A DNA stretch of 64,000 nucleotides from Alphaproteobacteria bacterium (GCA_028285305.1 JANQPV010000044.1:1-64000); one strand, 5' to 3'. Shown: positions 8,482-18,343, counted from the first letter of the stretch. A program made the numbers and translations. The notes: a model not told the origin generated them from the sequence alone.

Positions 8482-9396
8482 ATGGGAAAGACTGAATCCG
8501 GCGACCTCAGCGCGGGACTCGCCACCGCAAAAACGCTTTCGGAGGCGCTCCCCTATATCCAGCGGTATGCGGGTGAGACCATCGTAATTAAGTATGGCGG
8601 TCACGCGATGGGAGACGACGAGCTTGCAAAGAGCTTTGCCCGTGACATCGTCCTCATAAAGCAACTCGGCGTAAATCCTGTCGTTGTCCATGGCGGCGGA
8701 CCACAGATCGCAGCAATGCTCGATCGCTTGGCGATTCAGACATCGTTCGTTGAAGGGCTGCGGGTGACAGATGCGCCAACCGTCGAGGTTGTTGAGATGG
8801 TCCTCGCAGGCAAAATCAATAAGCAGATTGTAACCGCGATCAATCAGGCCGGTGGACGAGCTGTTGGTTTGTCCGGCAAAGACGGCAATCTCATCACCGC
8901 GCAAAAGGTTCACAGAACAAAGAAAGATCCCGAATCAAATATCGAGCGTATTCTCGATTTGGGATTTGTTGGTGAACCCAAGCGAGTCGATCCCCAAGTG
9001 ATTGATACCATTCTTGATTCAGACCTCATCCCCGTGATTGCGCCGATCGGAACAAGCGAAAAGGGAGAAACCTACAACATTAACGCGGATACCGCGGCGG
9101 GGGCGATTGGATCGGCCGTCTTGGCGAAGCGCTTGATTTTGCTGACGGATGTTGCGGGTGTATTGGATCAAAATGGATCGCTTTTAACGGGATTGACGAC
9201 TCCGAAAGTCGGTGAGCTTATCGAGTCGGGTGTAATCCAGGGTGGTATGATCCCAAAAGTCGAAACGTGTACAAAAGCGATCAAGAACGGGGTCGAAGCC
9301 GCGGTCATCGTTGATGGTCGTGTTCCTCATGCGCTCCTTCTTGAGCTTTTTACTGAACACGGTGCGGGCACGCTAATTGGTCAATCCGGTAACTAA
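8482..9396 (+). CDS. argB: Acetylglutamate kinase
   Basis: 304 residues, amino-acid kinase family. It phosphorylates N-acetylglutamate in the second step of arginine synthesis. The nucleotide-binding KYGGHAMG motif and the substrate-binding HGGGPQI motif are both present, with the conserved C-terminal GAGTLI region. The frame is open from a TTG at 8428 inside engB, but ATG at 8482 with AGGGA at 8472-8476 fits the family length of about 300. A T-run begins just after the stop (9403 onward). Confidence 0.96.
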   Translation: MGKTESGDLSAGLATAKTLSEALPYIQRYAGETIVIKYGGHAMGDDELAKSFARDIVLIKQLGVNPVVVHGGGPQIAAMLDRLAIQTSFVEGLRVTDAPTVEVVEMVLAGKINKQIVTAINQAGGRAVGLSGKDGNLITAQKVHRTKKDPESNIERILDLGFVGEPKRVDPQVIDTILDSDLIPVIAPIGTSEKGETYNINADTAAGAIGSAVLAKRLILLTDVAGVLDQNGSLLTGLTTPKVGELIESGVIQGGMIPKVETCTKAIKNGVEAAVIVDGRVPHALLLELFTEHGAGTLIGQSGN

Positions 9397-9450
9397 GTGT
9401 TGCCTTTTTTTTACAATAATTTCACAGTAGCTCGGGCCAAATAGGGATAT

Positions 9451-9477
9451 GAACGCAATTCTTCAAAGCTTGCGTTC
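9451..9477. repeat. Inverted repeat between argB and DUF1036-like gene
   Basis: GAACGCAA at 9451-9458 and TTGCGTTC at 9470-9477 are exact reverse complements around an 11-base loop. No T-run follows, so a regulator site or an RNA hairpin is as likely as a terminator. Confidence 0.35.
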
Positions 9478-9562
9478 TGCAACATTTGCCTTCGAGTTTG
9501 TATCGTAATTCGTTCAGAAAATAAGACGTGCACGAATATCGGGTTCAAGGGTGTCAGGGGAA

Positions 9563-10579
9563 ATGACAATTTCGCGAAGTGCGGTCGCGCTGGGACTGTT
9601 CCTGGCGTGTGGTCTCGTCAGTCCGGCCAATGCCGGGTACGAGCTATGTAATCATACCAGTTACGTATTGCGGTCTTCGATTGCCTACAAAGACAGCGGG
9701 GATTGGAAATCAAAGGGATGGTGGATTCTTCATCCAGGGAAATGCCGAACCGTCCTCGACAGAAGACTTCGCGGCAACGAATACTTTGCCTACGCTGAAT
9801 CTGTTCCAGGCCACAAAGGAGGACTTCGCTACTTTACCGGTGACCAGTCCTTTTGTGTTGGACAAGATGACTTCGAGCTCATCGGCAGAGGCGAGTGCGC
9901 CCAATCTGGACAGAAGTCCGTCGACTTCATTCAGGTCAGTGTGGCTAAGAACGGGTCGTCCAAAACGACTTTTTCCGAGGCGATTGAGCTTAAGGGAGAA
10001 AAGGCGGCGGTTGCAGGTGTGCAACGCCTGCTCATGGATATTGGATACGACCCCGGCCGTATTGATGGGTATCTAGGTCGTAAAACCCAGCGCGCTATCG
10101 CAACGTTCCGCAGGAAGCACGGTTTGCGTGTCAATAGTTTGGTGTCTGAGGATCTTGTTGAAAAGCTGGTCGATCAAGCCGCTTCAAAAGCTTCTCAGGA
10201 GGGTTACAACATATGTAACGAAACCAGCGAGAAAATGTGGACGGCGGTCGGCTTTAAGCATGAAAAGCAGTGGCAGTCGAAAGGGTGGTGGATGGTTGGG
10301 CCCGGCCAATGTACGCAGGTGATCAATCAAGCGCTGCCGTCGAATGAATTCTACGTCTATGCCGTGACAGATCGCGGCGCGACCGGCGAGGGCGAGGAGT
10401 TGGTTGTTGCCAGCGGCGAACATACCTTCTGCACCGCCGACGTATTGTTCGATATTCCGGATAAAGAAAAATGCGATGAACGAGGATTCGAAGAGTACGG
10501 ATTCCAAAAGGTTGAGACCGGAGGAGAGAAACTTTGGTCCCACAAGTTGACGCCCGCACAGTTGGCGGCGTCCAGGTAG
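9563..10579 (+). CDS. Secreted protein: two DUF1036-like units around a peptidoglycan-binding domain
   Basis: About 338 residues with an N-terminal signal peptide ending near NAG. Two related units follow: the first (about 25-120) begins YELCNHTSY and has WKSKGWW...PGKC; the second (about 210-320) begins YNICNETSE and has WQSKGWW...PGQC. Both match the DUF1036 pattern as I remember it, with paired cysteines that could form disulfides. Between them (about 150-205) is a peptidoglycan-binding type-1 module (QRLLMDIGYDPGRIDG ... AIATFRRKHGL). It is presumably a periplasmic or cell-wall-associated protein of unknown role. Starts: GTG at 9551 and ATG at 9563 are both possible; the ATG gives the cleaner signal peptide. 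It stands alone between argB and a minus-strand operon. Confidence 0.75.
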   Translation: MTISRSAVALGLFLACGLVSPANAGYELCNHTSYVLRSSIAYKDSGDWKSKGWWILHPGKCRTVLDRRLRGNEYFAYAESVPGHKGGLRYFTGDQSFCVGQDDFELIGRGECAQSGQKSVDFIQVSVAKNGSSKTTFSEAIELKGEKAAVAGVQRLLMDIGYDPGRIDGYLGRKTQRAIATFRRKHGLRVNSLVSEDLVEKLVDQAASKASQEGYNICNETSEKMWTAVGFKHEKQWQSKGWWMVGPGQCTQVINQALPSNEFYVYAVTDRGATGEGEELVVASGEHTFCTADVLFDIPDKEKCDERGFEEYGFQKVETGGEKLWSHKLTPAQLAASR

Positions 10580-10674
10580 CGCCAGGCTCTCTTAGTTCTC
10601 ACGAGTGAGATCGTTTATCGTGGCTCATGTCATCCGTCGATCAAGCGTAGAATAGGGTTCTGCTTGGAAACGCT

Positions 10675-11949
10675 TTAGCTTGATTTCGTGAAGTACTTGA
10701 GCTGCCATTCCATTTCTTCGTCTGTCATGGGAAAATCAATACCGTCGCGAGCCATCATCATTGAGTGAGGCGGTACTTGCACGAGAAGCGATTGGACTTT
10801 CAATGAAATGCGCATGGGTAATTCCGCCTTCCAAACGAGCGCGGTTATGGCTTTGCCATGCTTGGACGTCAAAATGCGTTGGACAACCGATTGCGGAGTC
10901 TTAGAAAGGCGAGCCAGGCATTCTACTACAAGGTCATAATCGTTCGCTTCGATTGCTTCTGCCACAAACTCGTCCGTGAGCGATCCAGTGCGTGCCGCCT
11001 TCTTGGCACGAGCCTTGGCGGTGCCACCGGGATGATTGTTTTCACTCGAAAGGCCTTCTTCGACTCGGATTCTCGATTGCACGCGTTCTTTGACATCAAG
11101 CAGTACGTGTTCAGGAATGTTATTCCGTTCACACAATTCCATAAGAAGGGAAGAAGCGACGAAACTTGCGACACGCCGCATCGCGCGTAAGGAAAGTCCC
11201 GGTCTGGCAACTAGGGGCTGATGCCAGGCCTCAATACCTGCTGCGTGATCCAAAATCTGATCTAGGGTGTCCTCGCGGATTTGCGCGTTGGGGTTTACCA
11301 ATAGATCGGCGATGGCAGGAATGTCCAAGGTCGCAACAATTTCTGCAGAGACATTCTCGCTTAGTCCGCTTCTTCGACTGACTGCGCGAAGGGCGTCGCT
11401 GGTTAGTCCGCCGGCGATGAGTTCAATCAAATCGGCATCAGACAAAAGAGGGGAGTACTCCAAAATTGGTGTGGAGACCACGTTCTCAAGGTCCCGTGCC
11501 AACTTTAGCGCGATGTCCTTGGGCAATTCGCTTGAATCTTTGAGCTCTTCTGACAAGATTTGCCGAACCCGGACAATTTGATCGTCGGCCAGCGATTGGA
11601 GGACTTCTTCCACTAAGGATTGCGTTCTCTCCGCATCCTCGGCTTTCAAATCAGGAACGAGGCGCGCTATTTTGTGTGCGAGTTCGATACGAACATATTC
11701 GCTTTCGTCGTTGGCGAGGATCAAGTCGGCTTGGATGGGTGTTGTGTGGTTGGCCGCTACAAGACTGCGCACGGCTATGTCCTGATCGGATGCCAAGAAG
11801 TAGAGCATTTCCGGGCGGACATCGGGTCTTTTTGCAAGCTGCTTTCGCAGTCTGGAATTCTCAGTTTGCAGAACATCACGAGCCTCTTCATACTCGAGGG
11901 CGTCGGGAAGCTTGTCTTTCTTGAATGCCCGAGAAAACCACTTCAGCAT
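10675..11949 (-). CDS. DUF2336 (HEAT-like) protein
   Basis: 424 residues, almost entirely helical, with repeated short helical pairs such as DQDIAVRSLVAANHTTP and DESEYVRIELAHKIARLV. This matches the DUF2336 family, which is largely restricted to Alphaproteobacteria. A basic linker rich in Lys, Ala and Arg (about residues 310-330) splits the protein. No enzyme motif is seen; a scaffolding or protein-interaction role is inferred. Its ATG shares one base with the stop of the upstream diguanylate cyclase gene (TGATG at 11947-11951), so the two are translationally coupled and probably work together in signalling. Confidence 0.8.
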   Translation of the reverse strand: MLKWFSRAFKKDKLPDALEYEEARDVLQTENSRLRKQLAKRPDVRPEMLYFLASDQDIAVRSLVAANHTTPIQADLILANDESEYVRIELAHKIARLVPDLKAEDAERTQSLVEEVLQSLADDQIVRVRQILSEELKDSSELPKDIALKLARDLENVVSTPILEYSPLLSDADLIELIAGGLTSDALRAVSRRSGLSENVSAEIVATLDIPAIADLLVNPNAQIREDTLDQILDHAAGIEAWHQPLVARPGLSLRAMRRVASFVASSLLMELCERNNIPEHVLLDVKERVQSRIRVEEGLSSENNHPGGTAKARAKKAARTGSLTDEFVAEAIEANDYDLVVECLARLSKTPQSVVQRILTSKHGKAITALVWKAELPMRISLKVQSLLVQVPPHSMMMARDGIDFPMTDEEMEWQLKYFTKSS

Positions 11950-13814
11950 CAGATAGCCTCAGGAGAAAGAGTTGATTTCTCTTCAGGTTCGGTGACTCGG
12001 TAGGTCCCTTTGCCCGCCGCTTTGGCTTGGTAAAGGGCAGCATCAGCGATCGTTGTGAGGTCTTCTACGGATGACACTCCGCCCGATAAGACAGGAGCGA
12101 CCCCGATGGATGCTTCGACGGGGACTGCGAGGCCTTGTTGTTTTTGTAGCTGCGCGATGAGCGATAGGATCTGTTGCGCTTTAATCTCTGCTCCCTCTTG
12201 ATCCGTCTCCTCCAACCAAACGCCGAATTCATCTCCGCCAAAGCGAACGGCAATGTCACTCGTGCGCAAGTTTTCTTGGAGGATCCGTGCAAGATTGCAA
12301 AGCACACGGTCGCCGGCTTGATGTCCGTACGTGTCATTGATCGTCTTGAAGTTATCAACGTCGATGTAGAGAAGAGCGCTTGGCCGATTGTGACGCCTGT
12401 GTTGTTGCAGACGGCGCGAGACTTCCTCTTCAAAACTCCGCCGGTTTAGGAGCTGGGTGAGCGGATCTTGACGGGATAGTTTGGTGAGCTGCAGTGTTTG
12501 GTTGGCTTGACCAACGGCGATTCCGATGGTCTGAGCTAGATCTGAAAAGAGTTCGCGCTGCTCTTTGGACCATGAGGCAGATGCCATCGGTTTGCTTACG
12601 CAAATCACGCCGTTCAACTTATCTTGGAACGATGTGGGAACGATCAGGTGTCGCCAGTTGTCGACCATAAGCTCAGAGCGCTCTTGGCCCTTGAGCAAGG
12701 ATCGAGCTGCGAAGGGAAGAAGACTGGAGATCATCTCTGAAGGTCGATAGTCTTCAGTCTGCAGATCACGCCATTGTTCTCCTTCTTGGATGGCGATGGT
12801 TTCCGCCGTGAGTTCTGCGCCAGAAGCCTGTGAACTCGGTTCAGCCAGAAATAGCAATCCATGTACTGCATCTAAGGAAGACGTGAGCGCGCGTGTGGCC
12901 TTCTCCAGCATCGCCGAAGGGTCTAAGGTTGAGGTTGTCGCTTCAAGCACTGCATGTATGGCATCTTTCCGTCTACGTGCCTCATCTAACTCGATCCGCT
13001 GAAGGACCAATTCGGTCACGTCTCTTCCGACACCGCGATTGCCAGTGTGGTGTCCATGTTCGTTGAAGAACGGCTTGCTCGCCATGGAATAATGACGAAC
13101 TTCGCCGTCTTTTGAGAGGAGACAGATCGGAACTTCACGCACTTCATGTGGCGATTGGAAAAGTTCGATTGCGGAGTTAAGTGCGTTTTCATCAACGACG
13201 AGGGTGGACAACGAACACCCGTTCAATTCCGACGAAGAATAGCCCAATGCGCCGCGGGGCCCGATATACGTAAACGAACCAGATTGATCAATTTCCCATG
13301 AAAAGTCTGCTGAGCATGAAACCAAATCCTTAAAGAGGCTGCGTGATGACGTTAAGGCTCGTGAAAGGTTTTGCTCAAACGTAACTTCGCGCGCGATCAG
13401 AATGGCGTCTCGTGCGCCTGCGTCCGCAGGCAATATAAAGATGTCGAAGGTTCTGCTGCTCGGGTCAACTTGGGTTATTTCGACCTTCACATCTTGAAAT
13501 TCATCTGCGTCGTTATCATCTATCGGGATGGAAAGCGTAACGCGGCACGAGGTAACCGTCCCGGTCGCATGACTTTCTTCAACCAACCCCAATAGTCTTG
13601 ATATCTCCTCCGATCCGGATAGTGCCGACCACAGTAATTTGCGGCCGGCCGCGTTGGCGGCCTTAATGTCGCCGTTGCTGTTTACCAAGGCAACGGGATC
13701 TTCTGAAGCCACTAGACACTGGGGATCGAGAGCGACAGGGGGTAAGAGTTGGCGGCCGTCGCGATCTGAATTGCCCGGTACAGCCTTTGCAAGTTTGCCG
13801 TCCTGTGTCCGCAT
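11949..13814 (-). CDS. PAS-GAF diguanylate cyclase
   Basis: About 621 residues, no membrane segment. Two PAS-like regions (about 35-140 and 150-275), a GAF-like region (about 290-440) and a C-terminal GGDEF domain (about 450-610) are seen. The active-site motif FGGDEF is intact. An RxxD inhibitory site (RTSD) sits exactly five residues before it, so cyclic di-GMP synthesis with product inhibition is expected. No EAL domain is present. The open frame begins at a TTG (13865) without a good ribosome-binding site; ATG at 13814, with GGAA just upstream, is preferred. A perfect CtrA box lies 125 bases upstream. Confidence 0.85.
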   Translation of the reverse strand: MRTQDGKLAKAVPGNSDRDGRQLLPPVALDPQCLVASEDPVALVNSNGDIKAANAAGRKLLWSALSGSEEISRLLGLVEESHATGTVTSCRVTLSIPIDDNDADEFQDVKVEITQVDPSSRTFDIFILPADAGARDAILIAREVTFEQNLSRALTSSRSLFKDLVSCSADFSWEIDQSGSFTYIGPRGALGYSSSELNGCSLSTLVVDENALNSAIELFQSPHEVREVPICLLSKDGEVRHYSMASKPFFNEHGHHTGNRGVGRDVTELVLQRIELDEARRRKDAIHAVLEATTSTLDPSAMLEKATRALTSSLDAVHGLLFLAEPSSQASGAELTAETIAIQEGEQWRDLQTEDYRPSEMISSLLPFAARSLLKGQERSELMVDNWRHLIVPTSFQDKLNGVICVSKPMASASWSKEQRELFSDLAQTIGIAVGQANQTLQLTKLSRQDPLTQLLNRRSFEEEVSRRLQQHRRHNRPSALLYIDVDNFKTINDTYGHQAGDRVLCNLARILQENLRTSDIAVRFGGDEFGVWLEETDQEGAEIKAQQILSLIAQLQKQQGLAVPVEASIGVAPVLSGGVSSVEDLTTIADAALYQAKAAGKGTYRVTEPEEKSTLSPEAI

Positions 13815-13938
13815 CGTTCCGATTTCTGCATTAAGGTCGGAAACAGGCCGTTTCCCGGCGGGCAAAGACAGTTCGATTCAGGGTGTCAATTCCGCCAAAT
13901 TTCCGACATCCACTGGAGAGAACATAGTCTAAGCCGCG

Positions 13939-13953
13939 TTAAAACCGCCTTAA
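13939..13953. promoter_or_regulatory. CtrA-type binding box
   Basis: TTAA at 13939-13942, seven bases, then TTAA at 13950-13953 give an exact match to the full CtrA site TTAA-N7-TTAA. It lies between the divergent starts of the diguanylate cyclase gene (13814, minus) and the HAD-type nucleotidase gene (13994, plus). CtrA is the alphaproteobacterial cell-cycle and motility regulator. The position suits either promoter. Confidence 0.55.
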
Positions 13954-13993
13954 ATCAAAGTGGATACAACGGTCACCGCGTGGAAGAGTAAAT

Positions 13994-14791
13994 ATGTTGA
14001 ACAAAGATAAAAATAATCACGCTCCTGCTGACTTGACCGAGGGGACACAAACAATCAGCACTTTGTCTTCAAAGGTCGATTTGACCCATATTGATACATG
14101 GGTCTTTGACCTGGACAATACGTTGTACTCCTGGGAACTGGACCTCTTCGCTCAAGTGGATCAAAAGATGGGCGAGTTCATCGGTCGACAGTTGCAGCTA
14201 CCATCCAAGCAAGCCAAAGCGCTTCAGAAGGAATATTATAGGACCTATGGCACCACGCTTCGGGGTCTCATGCTCAAGCATGGATTGGATCCGGAACCGT
14301 TTCTTGAGTATGTCCACAATATCGATCTGGGCTCTGTTGAGAAGGATCGTGAACTCAATGCTCTGCTCTCCGAATTGCCGGGACGAAAGCTTGTCTTTAC
14401 GAACGGATCCCTTGGTCACGCCGAGCGCGTAACGGCAGCACTCGGGATCGATCATCACTTCGAATCGATCTTTGACGTTTCCGCCGCCGGGTATGTTCCC
14501 AAGCATGAATCTGAAGTGTTCGATGACTTTTGCGAACATGCGGAACTCATTCCGCAATCGTCGGTGATGTTTGACGACATTTCTCTGAACCTCCTGCATC
14601 CACATGCCTCCGGAATGACTACAGTTCTGGTACGGACGGAAATTGACTGGAGCGCCCAGAGTGAATTGACCGATGGCAACGATCATATTCACCACGAAAC
14701 CGATGATCTCGTCGAGTTCCTTCGCCGGATCGAGCATTCGTTGTCGATTGCCCGCTCAGCCGCTGGCCCAGAGTGCGACGTCGAGGACTGA
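13994..14791 (+). CDS. HAD-family pyrimidine 5'-nucleotidase-like phosphatase
   Basis: 265 residues. HAD motif I is VFDLDNTLY (about residues 37-45) with both catalytic aspartates. Motif II is FTNGS, the motif III lysine lies near AAGYVPKH, and motif IV is MFDDIS. A helical cap domain occupies about 55-115. The DLDNTLY signature and cap type match the SDT1-like pyrimidine 5'-nucleotidase group often annotated next to dapD in Alphaproteobacteria. Substrate preference cannot be read from the sequence. The first 30 residues are polar and not part of the fold. It lies 79 bases upstream of dapD on the same strand. Confidence 0.85.
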   Translation: MLNKDKNNHAPADLTEGTQTISTLSSKVDLTHIDTWVFDLDNTLYSWELDLFAQVDQKMGEFIGRQLQLPSKQAKALQKEYYRTYGTTLRGLMLKHGLDPEPFLEYVHNIDLGSVEKDRELNALLSELPGRKLVFTNGSLGHAERVTAALGIDHHFESIFDVSAAGYVPKHESEVFDDFCEHAELIPQSSVMFDDISLNLLHPHASGMTTVLVRTEIDWSAQSELTDGNDHIHHETDDLVEFLRRIEHSLSIARSAAGPECDVED

Positions 14792-14869
14792 TCTTACCGT
14801 ATCTAAGCCGTTGACTTGGCGCGGCGAGGGAGTAAGCTCGCGGCTTCATTGGAACCACGGGGCCTGCAC

Positions 14870-15718
14870 ATGGATCTGTCGGAAGCGGAACCGCTCATCG
14901 AACATGCCTGGGAAAACCGGGATGACGTCAACGTGAATACGTCTGGCGACGTCAGAGAGGCGGTGGACACCGCGCTTAGCGCGTTGGATTCGGGTCAGGC
15001 GCGTGTGGCGGAAAAACTCGGATCAGACTGGCATGTCAATCAATGGCTCAAGAAAGCGGTTCTGCTGTCTTTTCGCTTGAACGATATGACCACAATTCCT
15101 GGAGGTCCCGGTGAACGGTCGCCGTGGTTCGACAAGGTTCCTTCCAAGTTTGAGGGATGGTCGGATCAAGACTTCAGGACAGCTTCATTTCGAGCCGTTC
15201 CGCACTGTGTGGTCCGGCGATCCGCCTATATCGCCCCCAATGTCGTCCTTATGCCGAGTTTCGTCAATCTAGGTGCCTATGTGGATGAAGGGACCATGGT
15301 CGACACATGGGCGACTGTTGGCTCTTGCGCGCAAATTGGAAAGAACTGCCATCTTTCGGGAGGGGTCGGTATCGGCGGGGTCTTGGAGCCACTGCAAGCC
15401 AATCCGGTCATCATAGAAGACAATTGTTTTGTCGGTGCGAGGTCGGAAGTTGCCGAAGGCGTCATTGTCCGTGAGGGATCTGTCTTGTCGATGGGAGTTT
15501 ATATTGGTGCTTCGACGAAGATTGTTGATCGGCAAACCGGTGAGATCTTTACTGGAGAAGTTCCCCCTTACTCGGTGGTCGTGGCAGGAAGCTTGCCTTC
15601 CGGCAAGACCTGGCAAGAGAATGCGCCGGCACCTAGCCTCTACTGCGCGGTAATCGTGAAACGTGTTGATGAGCGAACCCGCTCGAAGACATCCATTAAC
15701 GAGTTGTTGCGCGATTGA
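14870..15718 (+). CDS. dapD: Tetrahydrodipicolinate N-succinyltransferase
   Basis: 282 residues, the usual DapD length. A left-handed beta-helix of hexapeptide repeats fills the C-terminal half ([20 protein letters not shown], then [19 protein letters not shown]). It transfers a succinyl group from succinyl-CoA to tetrahydrodipicolinate in the lysine and diaminopimelate pathway. The frame is open from a TTG at 14816, but ATG at 14870 fits the family start. dapE, the next succinylase-branch step but one, follows 54 bases downstream. Confidence 0.96.
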   Translation: MDLSEAEPLIEHAWENRDDVNVNTSGDVREAVDTALSALDSGQARVAEKLGSDWHVNQWLKKAVLLSFRLNDMTTIPGGPGERSPWFDKVPSKFEGWSDQDFRTASFRAVPHCVVRRSAYIAPNVVLMPSFVNLGAYVDEGTMVDTWATVGSCAQIGKNCHLSGGVGIGGVLEPLQANPVIIEDNCFVGARSEVAEGVIVREGSVLSMGVYIGASTKIVDRQTGEIFTGEVPPYSVVVAGSLPSGKTWQENAPAPSLYCAVIVKRVDERTRSKTSINELLRD

Positions 15719-15772
15719 CCTTGCGTTTACCTAAAAAGGGTATCCGATGCGCTTTAGTGACGATCGTGGTCT

Positions 15773-16930
15773 ATGAGCATTGTTGATCCCATTGAACTCT
15801 CTAAGCGGCTGATCCGCCATCCGAGTATTACACCTCGGGATGCAGGTGCGTTGGACACGTTGCAGTCCGAGTTGGAGGCTCTTGGGTTTGTGTGTACCCG
15901 TTTGCCCTTCGGCGAAGGTGCTGAACGGGTGGACAATCTCTACGCCCAGTTGGGTGATCAAGCGCCGAATTTCTGTTTTGCCGGGCACACGGATGTGGTG
16001 CCGCCCGGCGATGCTAAACAATGGACGAACGATCCGTTCGACCCCCAAGAGCGCGATGGCCGACTCTATGGCCGCGGTGCGGCTGATATGAAAGGGTCAA
16101 TAAGCGCATTTGTGTCCGCAACAGCTGATTTTGTTTCCCGATCTGAGGACTTGCCCGGATCGATCAGCCTCTTGATCACCGGCGATGAGGAGGGTGTGGC
16201 GATAAACGGGACACAAAAAGTCTTGGGATGGCTGAATGAGAAAGGTATCAAGATAGATCATTGCTTGGTGGGCGAACCAACAAATCCCGAACGTTTGGGG
16301 CAAATGATCAAAATTGGCCGCCGGGGAAGCCTCAATACGTGGCTCACAGTGCGCGGTACTCAAGGCCATATCGCCTATCCTCATCTTACAGATAATCCTA
16401 TCCCGAAGCTTCTTAAAATTCTTTCATCAGTACAAGCTCGTGAACTCGACCAGGGAAATGACTTTTTTCAGCCCTCTAATCTCGAGATCACAACGATCGA
16501 TGTTGGGAACTCAGCCACGAACGTCGTTCCCGAGTCCGCTTCTGCCCATTTCAACATTCGCTTCAACACCATCCACCAAGGCAAAGATCTTGAAGCCTGG
16601 ATTCGCGGTGTGTGTAATGACGTGCTGGGTGACGATCGCCAAAGCTACGATCTGGAGATTCAGATCAGCGGAGAAGCGTTTCTCACCGAGCCGAGTTTCT
16701 TTTCCCGCCTTATTCAAGATGCGGCTGAGGACGTCATGCATGTCCGCCCAGAACTGTCCACAACTGGTGGAACGTCCGATGCGCGGTTCATCAAGGATGT
16801 CTGTGATGTGGCCGAATTTGGCCTTGTGGGGCAAACCATGCACAAAATTGATGAGAATGTGCTCACTGCCGATATTCTGTCTCTCAAAGAAATCTATTTG
16901 AGGATCTTGGAGGGCTATTTCTCCCGGTGA
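15773..16930 (+). CDS. dapE: Succinyl-diaminopimelate desuccinylase
   Basis: 385 residues, M20 metallopeptidase family. The metal-ligand motifs are in order: GHTDVVPPGD, GRGAADMKG, GDEEG and the lid-domain HxAYP-type motif (GHIAYPH). It removes succinate from N-succinyl-L,L-diaminopimelate with two zinc ions. It is paired with dapD upstream. Its stop codon overlaps the GTG start of the next gene (GTGA at 16927-16930), so the small membrane protein downstream is translationally coupled to it. Confidence 0.96.
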   Translation: MSIVDPIELSKRLIRHPSITPRDAGALDTLQSELEALGFVCTRLPFGEGAERVDNLYAQLGDQAPNFCFAGHTDVVPPGDAKQWTNDPFDPQERDGRLYGRGAADMKGSISAFVSATADFVSRSEDLPGSISLLITGDEEGVAINGTQKVLGWLNEKGIKIDHCLVGEPTNPERLGQMIKIGRRGSLNTWLTVRGTQGHIAYPHLTDNPIPKLLKILSSVQARELDQGNDFFQPSNLEITTIDVGNSATNVVPESASAHFNIRFNTIHQGKDLEAWIRGVCNDVLGDDRQSYDLEIQISGEAFLTEPSFFSRLIQDAAEDVMHVRPELSTTGGTSDARFIKDVCDVAEFGLVGQTMHKIDENVLTADILSLKEIYLRILEGYFSR

Positions 16931-17541
16931 CTCTGACCCTTAGAGAATTCCTTGAAAGTATCGATGGCGTCTTTCGCCTAATCGTGCGCGATTCTGATGG
17001 GGTCCTCAACTTCAATCGGAGCGCAGAGGGGTTTTGGAACTCGTTTCTCGGTATGTTGATCGTATTGCCGATATACGCGTGGAGCGTCATCAATTATCCG
17101 GACTATATGCGTGATGTCATGGCGCAGACTGATGAGACGGCCATAGTTAGGATGGGCGGTGGGGAGGTCTTCCTCTTTGGTGTCCAATACATTCTGTCGT
17201 GGGTGATGTTTCCCCTCATCATGGCCCAACTCACCGAGGTGATGGGGGTCCGTGATCGCTATGCCGCCTATATCACCGTGCGCAATTGGGCGTCCGTCGT
17301 ATTTGTCCTCATGTTCGTTGCTGTGCCGCTGACCCTCTATAATCTTGGGTTCCTGAGTATTGAAGGCAGAGAATCCTTTCAGTGGTTGGCATTGTTCTTC
17401 CAGCTGTATTTCTTGTGGTATATCACGGTGCTGTTGCTTGAAGTCGACATGATCCAGGCGATGGGCGTGGTTGCGCTTGACATCTTCATCATTGTTGCGG
17501 TTGCTTTGGCGACGACACCCCGGCTCATTGAGACCACCTGA
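16927..17541 (+). CDS. Conserved membrane protein coupled to dapE
   Basis: 204 residues with five hydrophobic segments (about residues 37-57, 75-97, 115-138, 150-172 and 178-198) and a short cytoplasmic-looking N-terminus. It starts with GTG inside the dapE stop region (GTGA overlap). I do not recognise a named family with confidence; the layout is YIP1-like. A gene of this kind between dapE and truA is a common alphaproteobacterial arrangement as I remember it. No catalytic motif is visible. Confidence 0.75.
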   Translation: MTLTLREFLESIDGVFRLIVRDSDGVLNFNRSAEGFWNSFLGMLIVLPIYAWSVINYPDYMRDVMAQTDETAIVRMGGGEVFLFGVQYILSWVMFPLIMAQLTEVMGVRDRYAAYITVRNWASVVFVLMFVAVPLTLYNLGFLSIEGRESFQWLALFFQLYFLWYITVLLLEVDMIQAMGVVALDIFIIVAVALATTPRLIETT

Positions 17542-17579
17542 TTTCCGTGGTTCTGCGGTCCTACCATAATTTTGTATGC

Positions 17580-18329
17580 TTACGGATCATCCGGATAGAG
17601 GATCGCCTCTAGAGAAAGGCCGCGGGCAGGGGCCACGGGACCGCACGCCGATCGGTCTTTGGCCTCTAGCGCTTCTCTCACGTCTCCAGGATGCCACTTG
17701 CCTTCGCCGACCAGTTTGAGTGTCCCCGCAATTGAGCGAACCTGATGGTGCAAGAAGGATGGGGCTCGTACGCTGAGTTCGATCGCCGAGCCCCAACGCC
17801 GAACGCGCGCTTCGGTGAGTGTTTTGATGGGAGACTGGGCCTGGCATTCGGCCGCGCGAAACGTTGTGAAGTCGTGAGTGCCCTCCAGAAGGGAAGCGGC
17901 TTCAGACATTTGCTCCGCATCAAGAGGTACGGCGACGTGCCAATGGTGATGACGGTCGAGCGTGAGCGGTGCCCGCCGACTGTTGATAACGTACTTGTAG
18001 CGGCGCTCTATTGCGTCGAACCGGGCATGGAATTGATCGCTGGCTTGCCGAGCTTGCAAGATGGCGATTGGCGCCGGTTTCAGGTGGAAATTGATGGCAT
18101 CGCGGACCGTATCCGGAGAGAACTCTGTGTTCAGATCGAAGTGAGCGACTTGACCGCGTGCGTGCACTCCGGCATCCGTGCGCCCGGCCCCGTGGATCCG
18201 CACGTCATATCCAACGACTGCCTCAACTGCCGTTTCGATGCTTTCTTGAATGGATAGCCCGTTTTTCTGGCGTTGCCACCCAACAAAGCCCGTGCCGTCG
18301 TACTCCACTAAGATTTTATAACGGGGCAT
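17580..18329 (-). CDS. truA: tRNA pseudouridine(38-40) synthase
   Basis: 249 residues. The catalytic aspartate lies in GAGRTDAGVHA (about residues 47-57), and the N-terminal YKILVEYDGTGFVGWQ strand and the C-terminal RSIAGTLKLVGEG motif are intact. It isomerises U38-U40 in the tRNA anticodon arm. It is the last gene of def-fmt-truA, 14 bases after fmt, and ends 38 bases from the convergent membrane-protein gene. Confidence 0.96.
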   Translation of the reverse strand: MPRYKILVEYDGTGFVGWQRQKNGLSIQESIETAVEAVVGYDVRIHGAGRTDAGVHARGQVAHFDLNTEFSPDTVRDAINFHLKPAPIAILQARQASDQFHARFDAIERRYKYVINSRRAPLTLDRHHHWHVAVPLDAEQMSEAASLLEGTHDFTTFRAAECQAQSPIKTLTEARVRRWGSAIELSVRAPSFLHHQVRSIAGTLKLVGEGKWHPGDVREALEAKDRSACGPVAPARGLSLEAILYPDDP

Positions 18330-18343
18330 GGGCGGCGCTGTCG

